From: Sialis fuliginosa
Lineage: Eukaryota > Arthropoda > Insecta > Megaloptera > Sialidae
Direction of reading: 5' to 3'
Assembly (NCBI GenBank): GCA_961205875.1
Contig: OY540815.1
Location: 868,001-932,000 of the forward strand
DNA length: 64,000 nt
Shown: positions 11,496 through 26,000 of the stretch, piece after piece
Layout: each line of letters opens with the position of its first letter
Position numbering within the stretch: position 1 is the first letter of the stretch
Made by a program: the position numbers and the translations under genes
The notes under the pieces: generated by a model
The model's database searches: none
Told to the model about the DNA's origin: nothing
Seen by the model: only the letters and a program-made list of their open reading frames with translations

Positions 11496-12397
11496 TTTGA
11501 CGTGAATACTGGGTGGGCATTTCAGAAACTTGATGTAACGCAATGAGATCAGTTTGTGCGCTAGCGAAAATTTATAATCAGTGTCTCAACACTCAAAGCA
11601 GCTACTACGCAGGTTTTAGTCTCAAATTATAGATCTCGATTAGGTCTTCATGATACAAGTACAAATCAAAACATTTAATCAGTTTTAATGAATGAAAAAC
11701 TTCATACTATAAAAAAAATAATTAAATTTCGGATTTCAACGATTTTGCTTGTAAATATTAATTAATTGAATTGAAACAAAAAAAAAACAGTATATAAGAT
11801 TCTATTCTCTAAGAGTCTAAGCGGTAATGTTTTTAATTTTTTGATTAAAGATTTTAAATTGAATAAAAACAAAAATAGTAAATTTCGAATTTCCACGATT
11901 TAGCTTGTAAATATTAATTGATTGAATTGAAAAAAAAAAAAAATGAGAATAAATTCTCTAGGGAGTAACGTTTTTAGTTTTTTGACTAAAGTTTTTTAAA
12001 TGGAATAAAAAAATAAAAAGTAAATTTTGTATTTCCACAATTTTGCTTGTAAATATTAATTAATTGTTTTTATCTTTATCCGAGTTATTTCGTCTGAGTT
12101 TTATTTTTATTAAACGAGGTTTTTTTTTGTTACCGATATTGCTGATTTTTCTGTCATCAATTCATACCTATCTATGTATACTAAAACTCCAGAACGTTGG
12201 TAATTGCATTGTTGATGTATTCAGTCCAATACTCGAAAATAAGTATGATTTCAAACCCATTCAAATTAAAATAATTTTACACCAAATGCAAAATCTTAAC
12301 AAAAGCGCTCTGTTACATGTACGCTGGGCACGATTGGGTTAGCCCCACTGCTACGTATTCACGTCAATCCTCGACTGTGCATCCCGACACAGTCACG
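11496..12397 (-). repeat. Family A element, copy 2 (inverted relative to copy 1)
   Basis: Matches 83-958 in reverse orientation, including the outer CGTGAATACGTAGCAGTG and GATGCACAGTCGAGG segments. It carries an extra ~230 bp (about 12110-12340) that copy 1 lacks, and lacks the 469-755 insert. Confidence 0.75.
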
Positions 12398-13278
12398 CCC
12401 ATTTTCTTCTTAATGATCTATTGATAAGCTCCAAAATGGTTCTTAATTGTAGGTGTGGAAGACCAAAAATAGTCACCCACGAACATTTACTATTTATTAT
12501 TATTCTTATATTACTACAACTTTTATATTGTCAATAATATTTGCATATGAAGAATTATTGTTAATACATTCTTCCAAGTATGATACTTGCATTGTAGTAA
12601 AATGGAACTGATGTTACATAATCAAAATAAAAAATGAAATCAGCTATTGTATTTTATTATTGATCCGTGTTATTGACTAGATCAACTTCCTAAGCAAATA
12701 TGCCATCCTAAGCAAAAAGGATGTAAGTCGAAAAAAATCAAAATTCTGTTTAGTCCAGGTTAAAACAGATTATTTTTGTGTACAGTTTTAATACTCACAG
12801 GATTTGTTACAAATGTGGTGTAGAATAATACCCTAATTTTGCTCCGATTTTGGTTGTCCGCGATAGGAGTTAACCATGGTTCAATTGCAAAATTCTTCAG
12901 ATTTTCTGATTTTTGCTGAATAGCGATCTAAATAAGTATTATATAAAAAAAAGTTTCAAATAAAAGTTATTCGCTATAAAATTCCCTACAAACTCTATTT
13001 TGAAAAAAACAATGAAATTCATTTGTTTATCCGCTACGCCGATTAAAATGGTTGAAAACACACTTTTTTTATGCTGTAATAACTAAAAAAAAGTTGTTGA
13101 TACCTCTGGAAAATAAACATTCTGTAGTACAGAACATTTTTGAAAATTAGGACCTGATATATTCAACTGTTTTTGTTTTATTGAATTGTTAATAATGGAA
13201 TCATACTTGTCTTTGATTAACAATAAAAGTTTTTTTTTATAAAAAAGTAAAATTTTTCAATTCTTTGGAAAATGGTAG
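12398..13278. other. Intergenic, no feature recognised
   Basis: AT-rich sequence between Cbl and CPSF1. I see no exon, RNA gene or clear repeat boundary. Confidence 0.5.
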
Positions 13279-13702
13279 CACTAAAATCTTATTGTTGAGT
13301 TTTTTTATTATAAACCAATTCAATTGTTTCATAGAACCAGCAATATTAAAAAAATAATAGCCAAAAACTTGCTCTGAATAATTATTTATCTATTGGTGAA
13401 AACCGCATTAAAATCGGTTCAGTAGTTTTTGAGTTATTTAATGTATATTACACATACACAGTTTTTATAAAAATTGATTGTTTATACAATTAATTAACTC
13501 TACCTACATAAAAAGAAGCTTATTTTTGTATCTTTTAACACTTATCTCGAAAACTACTGAACCGATTTTAATGCGGTTTTCACCAATAGATAAATAATTA
13601 TACAGAGTAGGTTCTTGGCTATTTTTTTTTTAATATTGCTGGTTATATGAAACAATTGAATTAGTTTAAAATAAATAAAAACTCAACAATAAGATTTTAG
13701 TA
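13279..13702. repeat. Foldback element, ~165-bp arms
   Basis: The left arm (13279-13445) and right arm (13535-13702) are inverse copies; for example, GAAAACCGCATTAAAATCGG on the left is CCGATTTTAATGCGGTTTTC on the right. Loop about 90 bp. It lies about 260 bp beyond the CPSF1 poly(A) signal. Confidence 0.8.
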
Positions 13703-13704
13703 GT

Positions 13705-13800
13705 AGGATATATTTTGTTACGTTAGGTAACATAAGGAATAAACGGTGACGATAATAATAAATCAAGTCAGAAAAAATCGTAAATATCTTGGCTTCTATG
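13705..13800. repeat. Direct repeat shared with 5928-6005
   Basis: ATATTTTGTTACGTTAGGTAACATAA occurs in both places, followed by a decayed shared segment (GATAATA-TAAATCAAGTC). In both, the palindrome TTACGTTAGGTAAC is central. Different flanks suggest a dispersed element. Confidence 0.5.
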
Positions 13801-13959
13801 CGAGAATAGGGGGTTGTTTTTCCCCCTAAAAACCTTCGTGGTATTGTCCCACCGAATTTAATGAAACTAATTACAACCCTCCATACTCCATATAAAACAG
13901 GGGTTGAAATATTAACTCCGCAAGTTAAATATAAGTACAAAAAAATTAAAAACATAAAA

Positions 13960-13965
13960 TTTATT
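13960..13965 (-). terminator. CPSF1 poly(A) signal
   Basis: TTTATT on the + strand, so AATAAA on the gene strand, 76 bp past the CPSF1 stop. No better hexamer lies closer. It is placed inside a repeat-like segment shared with 5930-6010. Confidence 0.5.
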
Positions 13966-14040
13966 CTTATCTGAATAAATACAACACTAACGTATAAAAT
14001 ATATACAAATTATTCTTATCGTTACTTCATCATAAACAAA

Positions 14041-17000
14041 TTAAAAATGAGATGTTAATTCTTCGATTTCAGCAAGATCATCCATAATTTCATCAATTTT
14101 TGTACCAATTTTTTTTGAGATCTAAAATATAAAGAAACAATTGAATTTTTTATAAATTTAATTAACATTTAATAAAACTATGTATCTTGGCTTCTGGGTG
14201 TAAGCCGCGTCGATTTGTTTAAGTTTGAACAATTTAAGTTCGAATTCCCCTTCATCGGAGGAGAAATTGTTTCCCTCACTCCTTACCGTCTTCATTGACA
14301 TGCGCAAATGGTGAGAAAATATTCGTACAATGTTATTAAACAGATATGTAAATAAAAAACAATATGCAATCAATAGTATTCAAATAAAACCCAAATATAG
14401 TCAATTATATAATATCTTTTTCTGAAGACGCCATATATTACAAGTGATGAACTGTCAGATAACTTTTCAATTTTACCACTAGTTTCATTCACATGGGTTA
14501 TAGTTATGTTAGATTGCTCTCAGTAAAGTGTGAGAGAGAGAGAGAGAGAAAACTATTCCCGTCTCATTTCATTAGATCAGTATTGTGATGGAGGGGTACC
14601 CCAAAAATTATAATTTCGAGAAATTTAGGTCCCGTAGCTTAGACCTTATAGAAGTCCAACTGTATGCAATTAAGCAAAAGTTTGAAAACAAAATAATTAG
14701 TTGGGTTTCGTAAATATTACCAATAAGTATTATTTGAACTTTGTTTTATTTCGTATTCTTACTTCTTACTTTTTGATCTTTAAAATCCATATTCATAACA
14801 CGACCAAACCGACATGGCTTACACCCAGAAGTCAAGATCACCATAGACTTGTATTCAATAAAACTTACTTCTAATTTTTCAGTCATTGATAAATACAAGA
14901 ACGTCCAAACTAAATCTCCGTCTATGATACTTCTTGCCGGATTTGAATTAAGCTTTCTGTGACTTTTGTACGTTCTGAAACTTTTCGGATTTAAACCTGC
15001 TGTATGTTGAGCTTGTACAATCAAAACATTTTGTAACATCAGCAATCGTCTATATGTTTTTTCATTCAGAGGGAGAATATAACCCAAACCACCATCCAAA
15101 GTTGCTGCAAAATAATTAATTATTAAGAAAAATATTATAATTGATAATAGGTGATTTCAGAGGTTTTTGACATGCTGAAACCGAATCCGTTGACCAAATT
15201 TCTCCATCACATCAGGTTTTTCAGATAACCTAACCTAAAAGTGCCAAAATGACGATATTGGCTATGTTTAAGATTTTACTACCATGTAAGTGATTTTTTT
15301 CTAAAGTTTTTGTTCACGGTAGGAAGTAGTACTACCTTTCGTCATTAAAATGAATTTTTACTTTTTATTGTACGATTTTTTTAGTCGAGATATGCTAGTT
15401 TGAAAATATGATATTTTTATTCATAAAGTAGGTACAAGTGACACAATGGACTTGACTACATTAATGTCCGGTATTATAAAGGAGCTAGCAAATTTGCTAG
15501 CTAGCAAGCACTTTCAAATGGGGTATTAATTCTGTGATAGTATCTATGGATTAGCTATGAAATTTAGAGCAGTAATTCTTCAACGTATTATAACACAGTT
15601 GGCAACTCTGACCGTACAAAATAATTTTCATAATATCGCCACTGTTTTAATACCATTGGTGTCTACATACCACGCGTGCGCGAAAAATGTCAAACATTTC
15701 ATCATATATTAAACATTTAATATATGATTTCATGAAACTAAAGGAGAACTGTCAGATAGGTTAGAAACCTCATTTGAAAGTGCTTACTAGCTAGCAAATT
15801 TTGCTAGCTCCTTTATAATACCGGACATAAATATAACAATATCTTCAATCTAGTATATTTCGATGAAAAAAAAATCGTACAGTAAAAAATAAAAATTCAT
15901 TTTAATGACGAAAGATAGTACTACTTCCTACTGTGAACAAAAACTTTAGAAAAAAATCAGTTACTTTGTAGTGAAATCTTAAACATTGCCAAAATCGTCA
16001 TTTTAGCACTTTTAGGTTAGGTTATCTCAAAAACCTGATGTGCTGGAGAAATTTGTGCAACAATTTGATTTCAGCAAGCCAAAAAAAAAAACGAAATCAC
16101 TTATTGAAGTAGAGACAACAGAAGAAAAATATTTGGTCGGCCTGTGAAATTAAATCAAAGCCGCAGAGGATTTTTAGTTTCTCAGTGACATCAACACTTA
16201 CCGAACATGGTAACATGCTTCTTATCTGCTCCTATAATATGTTTCTGATCACCGCTTCCAATAGTTCTACATTTTATACGAAAGAACGAGTTTATAAGTT
16301 GTCCGATATAAAAATCGGCTTTCCTTAATAATCTTTGACCTGAAATTAAATTTAATTAACATTTGTTATATTTTTAATCTGTATTAAAACAAACCTCCGC
16401 AAGACTCTCTTGATTCTGGTTGATACATATAAAGCACGATATTTTTTTCATTGTCGGATACCAGAAAACCCATTGTTGTGTTATCAATTAAATATTCTAA
16501 GGTAAATACTTCGCAAGGTCTAAAATCCTATAATAAAAATTTATTATTATCAGTTAAACAAAATATAAATTCGGTACTTGTCTGTTATATCCCCAGCATT
16601 TACAGATGTGCATGTCTTATGTATTATAAGATACTAGCCCATTGGACCTGGTGTTACCGAGTTAATATCTATAAAATCAGTGACCTAAAATATTCAACAT
16701 GCCCCACACATGATCCACCGCGAATTGTATTTTTTTCCGACTAAAATCCGTTCAGTAGTTACTGAAAAAATTGTGTAAAATTATATTTTCAAACTCCCAG
16801 AAAACACCAGGTCCCATCGTTTTCACCTTTAAAATCTCTATGAACTTTCTGAACAACCCAATACTGATTATTATCAACTTCTATCATATATATCAACATA
16901 CCCTGCTTACGAGCGACAAAGTTCTATATTCATCTTGAAACCGTAACAGCGATATAGACTTATAAACGTCAGCAACTAGAATTAAACTTTTTATTGTTAA

Positions 17001-20000
17001 TATTTGATGAATGTATATTTGTGTATCGATGAAAGCTACGCCGACTAAGTCATTATCTTTCAACTGCCAAATATAAATCTACAACAAAAAAAACAATCAT
17101 TTATAATAAAATAAATAAAATATTTAAAAAACGAACATACTTTTTGTCCGACTGCAGAAACCAGAAAACCCAGCACCTGTGATAAAGCTGTGACTGGACC
17201 TTTTTGATCTTTAGCATAAATAGTTTTAAAACGATTTTTTGTAAGTGGCTGTCCTGGTTCGGGAACGACTTCAATAATATCGTATATCAGTATCTAAAAA
17301 ATAAATAATATAGTTTTGTGCATTAATTGACCACGTGCCAAGTTTCAGCATTTTTGCTTCCTCGCCATATTGAAGATATGGGTCTACAACGTACGTTATA
17401 AAATATTCCCTTACAAAGATTTATCTCAATTTGCTTTAAAAAATCGTGTTTTTGTTTTCTAAATTGATATTTACTTTGACATATTAAATGGAATTTTGAC
17501 GTTTGCATAAATTTAGATTTAGATTGAAATTGTCAAAAAATTAAAAATATATGAAAAAATAATGAGGTGCGTTTTAAGAAAAATTTCAAACTAATATTTT
17601 TTAGTAAAATTTGTATAAAAATTAAATGGTTAACCAATTATTAACACGCAAAAGTTTGTTAACACCTTTTATGTTAACAACGAAACACTTTTGTCAAAAT
17701 TCTTCTAATCAACTTCGCAGCATTTGTTGTGCAAATTATTAAAATTACCATTTTAAACTCTCAAAACAAACTCACAAAATAATTTATACACAGTGCAGAT
17801 ATTAGTGAAACAAAAATTACGTTTACGTAGCCGTGACGTCATCCACTCTGACTGGTGTTTTATCAAACATGGCGTATTGCTGTATTTTGCGTTTTTATTT
17901 TAATAAAAATCATAATAATCTCGCTTTTAATATAAAAATAAATACATTTTTTAGAATCTTTTTAACTTTTTTTTATTATTTAAAATCATCATTTCAGCGA
18001 TACTTTGTCACTGGCATCATACCTATTGTAATATTTATTATTGTTGTATCGTTTTATTGTTAACCCAACCTACACCATGAAAAATGTACTTTGTGTCACC
18101 TCCTGAAGTAAAGCCATTTTTGAAAAATAATCTCAAAACTAGATATATACAGTGGCGTATTTACCATGGGGCCACGGGGGCCATGGCCTAGGGCGGCAGG
18201 TTGAAAGGGGCGGTAGATTCTTTAGTTTATTTTAGTTTAATATAGTATATTAAAAAAAAAAAATAGTTGTTATTAAATTAATCTATCTTCCAAAATTTTT
18301 AATTTCAATTGACGTGACCAAAAAAAAAAAAAAAGGTCACCAGTTTTTAATAATTTATATTATATTTTATTATGCATTATTTGTAAAAATTATCACTTTT
18401 CAGTTCATATAGTAATTCTGACTACTATCAAAAATAAATTATATTTTCCTTTGGTGGAGGGACAGCAATTTTTTTTTACCCAGGGCGGCAATTTTTTTTT
18501 GCTCAGGGCGACACTTAACGTAAATACGCCACTGGATATATAATTATTAATGAAATTATTCTCACCCTTCCTCTAGATGTGATATCTTCACCGTAATTAT
18601 AATTTGTTCCGACAGCTATATATCCTTTTAAACCAGATCGTGTTCCTTCGTATGCTAACATGACAGTTTTAAGACAAGTAACGTGTTCCCATTCATCCAT
18701 TTCAATACGTGTGTTTGGGATTTGTTGCCACGATGCAGGGGAGAATAAATATAACTGGAACTGTTGTTGTAACGGATACGGGAATCTAAAAATCAGGATT
18801 TAATTTTAAAGGAAGTAGTTTTAGATTAAATAAAACTAACTTACCTATCACCTCGATCTTCTTCTGTGAGTTCTTTATCTTCTCCGTTAAACCTATAATA
18901 GCGTGTTGAGGGTTCCGCGAGAGAACTAGCGACAGCGTAAGTGCGTGATTCAGGATGATAAGCGACATGCTGAACGGAATGCCTTAACGGGACTTTACGC
19001 ACAGGCCAGGGTGCATCATAGCTCACGTGTTGGGCTAAAGCGCAAATACGTAACTCCATTTTGTGGTTAAAGTATAAGAAACCTTGAGGGCAATTGACGT
19101 TATTAAATGATGCTAGACAAGTCACTTCTCCGTCGATCAGCATCGGGTGTGTTCGTAATTCTCCTCGAGGAGTCAGGAATAACCAGTGGGGCCGTGCGCC
19201 ACAGATAAAGACACCGTTATAACCTAATTAGAAAATAATATAATTTAATAATAACATTGGCCGACAAAAATAAAAAATTCTGTTTGCTGTAAAGTAGACA
19301 ACAACTTTTCTAGGGTAATTTAGGCACGTTGAATCCAAAAATGACCGTCATTTTGTTCAATCAGATCTTGTTTTCGAGATATTGAAAAAAAAACGTTTTT
19401 TTTAATATACAGTCGGGACTCATTTATTCTAAGCCTTTTGAATTGTTTTGAATCAAGGAAGTCGCGTTTAATCAAAGTCAAGAGTATATAATGTATAATA
19501 AAATATCAATTACAAGAAATCCTTTATTTATTCTTGTCTTCGTATTTTTTGATATTTTAACAACATATACAATCAAAGAAGTACAAATTCGACATTGCAA
19601 AATCATGAAAAAGCTATCACACACAATTTTGTCTATTCGGGAAGTGTCATTTTTACTATTCTTAAGTTGGCAATACGTTCTGTGGTTTTGAAAACTTTAT
19701 ATACCTTGGTATTTAATATTGTTAATAGTTCATCGTGATAGTGAAATAATTTTACTTTACTTTTAATTTCGAATATGGTAAAATATGAGCAAGGTGACGA
19801 GTGACGACAGTGATAAGTGTAAATTATAATATGTATGTATTCTATCTGACCTAACCTCAAATCTATAGATATGATTTTCGTTGTGTTCGTAGAATGCAAT
19901 GAATATCAAAAAAATTAAAATCTTTTGAAAAATATTGTAGTTAATGTAACTCATTCTACAAAAATTTTTAAAAATTTGTTCGTTTACATTATGTCTTGAG

Positions 20001-23000
20001 AGTGGTGGGAGGTGAACTCGGTATTTCAGATAAACGAGAATTAGAATAAACAAGACTTAGAATAAACAAGACTTAGAATAAACAAGTCCCGACTGTATTT
20101 GATTTAAAAAAAACATACGAATTTGAATATTTTTATATTGAAAAAATGGGTTTTTGCAATATCTCGGAAACAAGAGCTGATTGAGCAAAACGATGATCAT
20201 TTTTGGATTCAACATGGCCAAATTACCCTAGAAAAGTTGCTGTCTACCCTGGCTGTCGGCCAGTGTAATATAAATTTCAACATACCTCCGATATTTGAAA
20301 AATAACGTAGTTTACAAACATGTTCTTGAAGAAGATAAAAATCAGAATTTTCTGTTTCTATGTTCTGTACTGTCGTCGGTGTATAAAGAATACCGTGCGG
20401 ATATTTCTTAAACCGAATTTTCAAATTTCCTTTATTGAATTTAAACACTTGATAAATCAGTAGATCTTTCTCTAACCGAATAAGTAACAAAGGTCGAGAT
20501 CCGTGGTTACCGAGCGATACGATAGATATTTCTTTAACCGAGTCAGCAAGTTTCGTAGCTTCCGATCCACTAGGAGTATTTGAAATCATCCATGATGGAA
20601 CAGATTCTAAACTGTCGAATAAAATTTTGTTCCCGTGTGCAATGTTTTGTATTAGGTAAGATAGCTTGAACTCAGGTACAGAATATATTTCTAAATTACA
20701 ATTATCACGTAACACGCAAAGCCAGTAAGTAGGTTTTATTTCCGTCAAGTATTTTTTCCACCACGTCGATCTTTGTCGATGAATAACTTGTGCTGGAATG
20801 GGCATTTCGAATGTGGCGTTTTCACCGTATAGTAGATCGTCTTCATTGTCCATCGATGGTTTAGTAAACGTAGGATCGACGAATCTTACAGATTCTTCGA
20901 CACGTGTCGGCATTTCTTCGATTATTGAACTTGAAAATAATCCACTCAGATCACGATATAAACATAAATTTACCACTAACGGTGACTGCAAAAAATTTAT
21001 CATTAAAAGTTTGAAGATATGAGCCAGTTATTTTGAAAGTGGCGTCCATTTTTAAATTTTTTTTTATTGACTGTAGTAACGTGTATAATTTTAAGTAATC
21101 TATCATAAAAAACAATTTGTGGTTAAGTATATTCAAAGTAAAAAAAAATTTTGGACAAATTAATTTTCACACTTGTCAGTTCAAAATTAAAAACATTATT
21201 TTGAAAGTGGCCTAAGTCTAAGTTCACTTCATTATTGATAATGTTGTTAATTTATCGCAATAGCTGGAAAACTAAAGCTTTTTATGGAAAACGTTTGGCA
21301 ACAATTTTGACCTTGAGTGGAGGTCATTTTGGGGACAGCTAAATTTTTTCAAATGGAAACTTAATTCTTTTTTTGCAGATTCATATTTTGCAGAAAAATA
21401 AAAATAACTTTTGTCTGAAAAGTTTTTTTTTTAATTTTAATGTATTTTTTTTTTTTTAATATTTTTTTGTAATCAAAAATTTTGAAATTATAATCCTAGA
21501 TGTTTGAGAAAAAAATGCAGTTTAAAAAATTGATTTTTTAATGATTTCATAAAATTTTTTAATGTAACAAAAATAAAAAAAAATATGTTAAAATTGAAGT
21601 CTTTTAAAAAAACTTTTCAGACAAGAGTTGTTTCTTTTTTTCTACAAAATACGAATTTGCAAACAAAAAAATAAATAAGTTTCCATTTGAAAAAAAATTG
21701 TTGACCCCAAAATAACCTTGAAACTTTCACTCAAGGTCAAAATTGTTACCCCTCTAAATCCTGCAACTTTTGTACCAAATATTTTTCCTAAAAATCCATT
21801 GATATTAAGCAGTCTCAAGATAAAAAACATCTGCCGAGTAAATGCACCAGTGCTTCCTCGTGCTAAATTCACCAAAGGTAGTTAATTATTCAACAATTTA
21901 AATAAAAACCGATAGAGTTGTGATAAATTGCCTGGAATTGATTAACCATTTTCATACAATTTTTCGTATATTTTTAATTTTTTGACAATTTTAATTTAAA
22001 TCTAAATTTATGCAAACATCAAAATTACATTTGATATGTCCAAGCAAATATCAATTTAGAAAAACAAAACTCGATTTTTTTAAATAAATTGAGATAAATC
22101 TTTGTAAGAGAATATTTTACAACAAACGTTGTAGACCCATATTATAGGAAATTTAATGCTCTACAAAAAATATTCTATAAAATTTTCATGTAACATGTGT
22201 CGTTCTTGAGATATCTTGAAAAAATAAATATTTTGGGATGTCACCCCTCCCGATTTTGAAATGGGACTGTCCTCAAGCCATGAGTTATGAGTGTGACAAG
22301 AATTCAGGGGACAGACAGACAGACATGGAACGAAAAGTGTTTCTCTTGACGTGAAACCAATAGATCAATTTAAAATTTTGAAATCGAAGAACATTTTTTT
22401 TGTGTCAATTTCTCGTATCTTCGATATTTCGAGGAAGCAAAACTCCTGAATTGTATAAATTTTTTAAGAGTTCCAAATAAATAATATAAAATAAAGTTTT
22501 TGTTGTTTTTTTCATTTCAATTTTAAGCATTTTAAATTACAATAAATGGACTTAAATTTTTTCAAATTTTATAACAAATCTAACTGTTAATTTTGAAAGT
22601 GGCTTAACTCCATTTGTGGTAAGAAAACTTAATAATTGGTGTTATTTTAATAGTAATTGTAAAAATTCTCTTTTTTTTTAATTCTTTTTTTTTTTTTTTT
22701 ATTGAAACGCAAACTCTTAAATATCTCAGACTTAGGCAACTTTCAAAATAAATGGCTCATATAATAAATAAATATCTACAAAAAATAACTTACACTTGAA
22801 ATGGAAGTTTTGCTAACAACAAGTCGAGTTCCAGCTCGATTTTCACGTAAAACCATTAAAAGAACTTGACCGTCAGCTACTAATAAAGCTAGATAAGGGT
22901 CAGCACTTGAAGCGTGTACGACAGGCGAGCCGAAATCTAATGGAATATGTTGTATTTGTGCAGGGCCTGATAATAACCTTACACTTGTCGTAGTTACTTG

Positions 23001-26000
23001 TACTATGTATTTATTTTTTCCCAAATTACAGGCGTATACTGTTGGACTAGTTGTAGAGAAACCAGAGTTTTCAATTTCATTAATTTCTTGGCCAGTTTGT
23101 AGTACCTGATAAAATAATTAATAAATAAAACTTTAATTAATATTTACAAGCGAAATTGCAGAAATATGAAATTTACTTTTTATTTTTTATTCAATTTAAA
23201 AAACTTCAATCAAAAAATTTAAAATGTTAGGTCGTAGAGAATACTATTTATTTTTTTCAATTAAATTAATTAATATTTACAAGCGCAATCGTAGACAAAC
23301 AAAATTTAATTTTTTGTTGTTTTTTTATAATATTACATTTATCACTTATTAAAACTGGTTAAATGTTTTGATTTTTACTTGTACCTCGTAAATCTAATCA
23401 AGATCTATAATTTGAGATCAAAACCCGTGTGACAGCTGCTCTGAGTGTCAAGATATACTGATTTTAAATTTACGCTAACGTGCAAAACTGATCTCATCGC
23501 GTTACATCAAGTTTCTGAAATACCCATGGCGTGAAACTCTAGACGTTATTCACGTCAAAAAGTTAGCTTTTTCCTACTAATAATATACCTATTTAAATGT
23601 TTGATTTAAAAAATTAACTCACCCTAGTGGAATCTTCTTGAGCCAAAATCAAGAAAGCATGAGTATCTTCGCTGGGACCAACAACTGTCCACATATCAAC
23701 ACATCCAGGAAGTTCAAAAGTAGTTACTAGCTGTGGTCTGATTGTACGTTGTAAAACGCAGAGGGCTCCGTTTTTGCCATACCCACTGGTAGTGACTAGT
23801 TCTATATCGGGGTTTGCTCCACCCATAAATTCCTCACTTAAAAATGCTTGTTCACCCATTGCAACTTCACCACATGGACCGATATTTAATAAACTGTCAC
23901 ATACCTGTAAATATATATCGAGTTTATGTAAATAACCATATTTTAAATTAAATGTGTTTATTTTTTAGAGGTTTGGTCGTTGTTTTTTTTTTTTTAAATA
24001 TAAACATATTTCTTTAAAATATTATATTTCAGACGTATCGACCTTTGTTAGTCTTCATCAGTGTCTAAAATTTTGTTATAAAATATATACATGTTTTACA
24101 GTATTTGACACTAGGAAATGTTTTTATAAAACGTGATTACTTTAAGTTATAAACTAGTTTTAATTTTGCTCTATATGTAATCAGTGTCGCAATTTAACAG
24201 ATCAAAACAAAAATGATTGATTGACCATATCTCCTAAGAAAATTAACATAGCGAGTTAATTTTATTTTCTTTGTAATTTCATAGAGAACAAAAAAATACT
24301 ATATAGCATTGATGAATTTTGCGATATATGTGTGCCTTTTCTAATACCTTCCGGTCAGAATTCAAGGTCACAAAATGGAATGTATTAAGTTTAAGTCTTA
24401 ACAGGTTGACTGCCAGGGCCGTCGTATACGACCACCTGTAGCCAGCCAAATTTTCTATTTGGCATCTGAGTCTTTTTTTGTGATTTCGTTATGGCAGTCA
24501 GCCTGTTAATAAATTAATTTATCCAATAATTTGCGTCGTATGAATTAACGCTTTTATATTTAGCTCTGGGGACTGGCTTAAAACTATGCTTTTCAATTTT
24601 GCATTCACAAAATAAATTTTGAAGAAACGGCTGTAATTTGTGCTCTTATTTATCGGCGACGAAGGAAAATAAGACATTATTGGGTTCAACCTATTTCCAG
24701 TTTAAGATTTCTGAAAGGAAAATTCTATACTCTAAAACAGTGGTTCTTAAACTTTTGCCTGGGGTCCGTGTAACATGTTTGACATAAATTAAAGTACTTT
24801 TACAATTCTATTTTTCTGATTAATTAGTATCTAACGACATTCTTTATTTTTCTATCTGGGGGAGGGGGGTCCTGAAAAGTAATTGTTCAAAAGGGGGTCC
24901 CTAGACCACATGAATTAAAACACTTACTTCAAATACATATTCAGCAATCTGCACGTTAGTCTGTTTTTCATTTCCGTACACCTCCAACTCATCAGGATCA
25001 TGTATATCCATTACGTCAGTAGGCATCACTTCTCCTGTGGCAGGTTCAATACGTTGTTTCTTATTAGAACGCTCATCAGAAAGTTTCTCATCCGATATAA
25101 TCGCTTGATGGATTTCCTTCTCCGAGAAATACAAAAGTAAAGAATTTCCTAGCCTTGAACCAAGGAACAGATAACTGTCTTCGCACATACACACACATGT
25201 TGTGAGGACACTGGCCGCAGCACGATCTACGTGAAATCCTCGCACGGAGCGCATGCTGTCGGCTGATATAGTTATTACGTATAGTTCACCGTTTTTCAGT
25301 GAAACGACTAATTGATCGTCACGAATGAATGCGGACTGAGAACAATCTAAACTTATTTTTAAATTGTCGTGAGGTTCTATAAAGAAAAATAATATTTAAA
25401 AATAAAATTTTACAAATACCATTTGACATACACTGTGACAATTATATTCTCATACAACTCTTTATCAACGATGCACCGTTCATTTAGCAACCCATTCTTT
25501 ATCAAAAAAACAGTTAAAAGTACCATTTATGTGTAATCTGGTCAAAATTGAAAACCCCTAAAAACCTGTTTAATGTATTCTAGAGGTAAAAATACATTAA
25601 AGAACATTTTTTCATACTCCAAAAGTTTATACCGACTCCAAAATATCAAATTAAAAAAAAAGTACTTTTAAAACGCTCCTAATTGCGTACCGTGTTGCGT
25701 GACGTCATAATCATCAATGCTTAAATATACAAGTGTCAACGATAAACATGGAAAACGCATGAAAAATAATAAGTTATAAATATTGTTTCGTGCCTTGTAA
25801 TAATTCAACTCACAAAACTCCTGAAAAAATACTAATAACTGTACCAGAAGGAAACTAAGGAAAAAATTAAAAGTAAGGTTATTCTATATAGTTGCAATAT
25901 GTACAATAATAATATACTCGAGAAATTACGGCTTTCTAAGGGCAACAATCCCAAATTTGAGGATTTCAGCTCATATAGATTTTATAACTCACACGTTGAA

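Noticed and set aside
14529..14551. GA microsatellite as a regulatory GAGA element of CPSF1
   Set aside because: It is inside intron 15 in repeat DNA, far from the promoter; a simple repeat is sufficient explanation.
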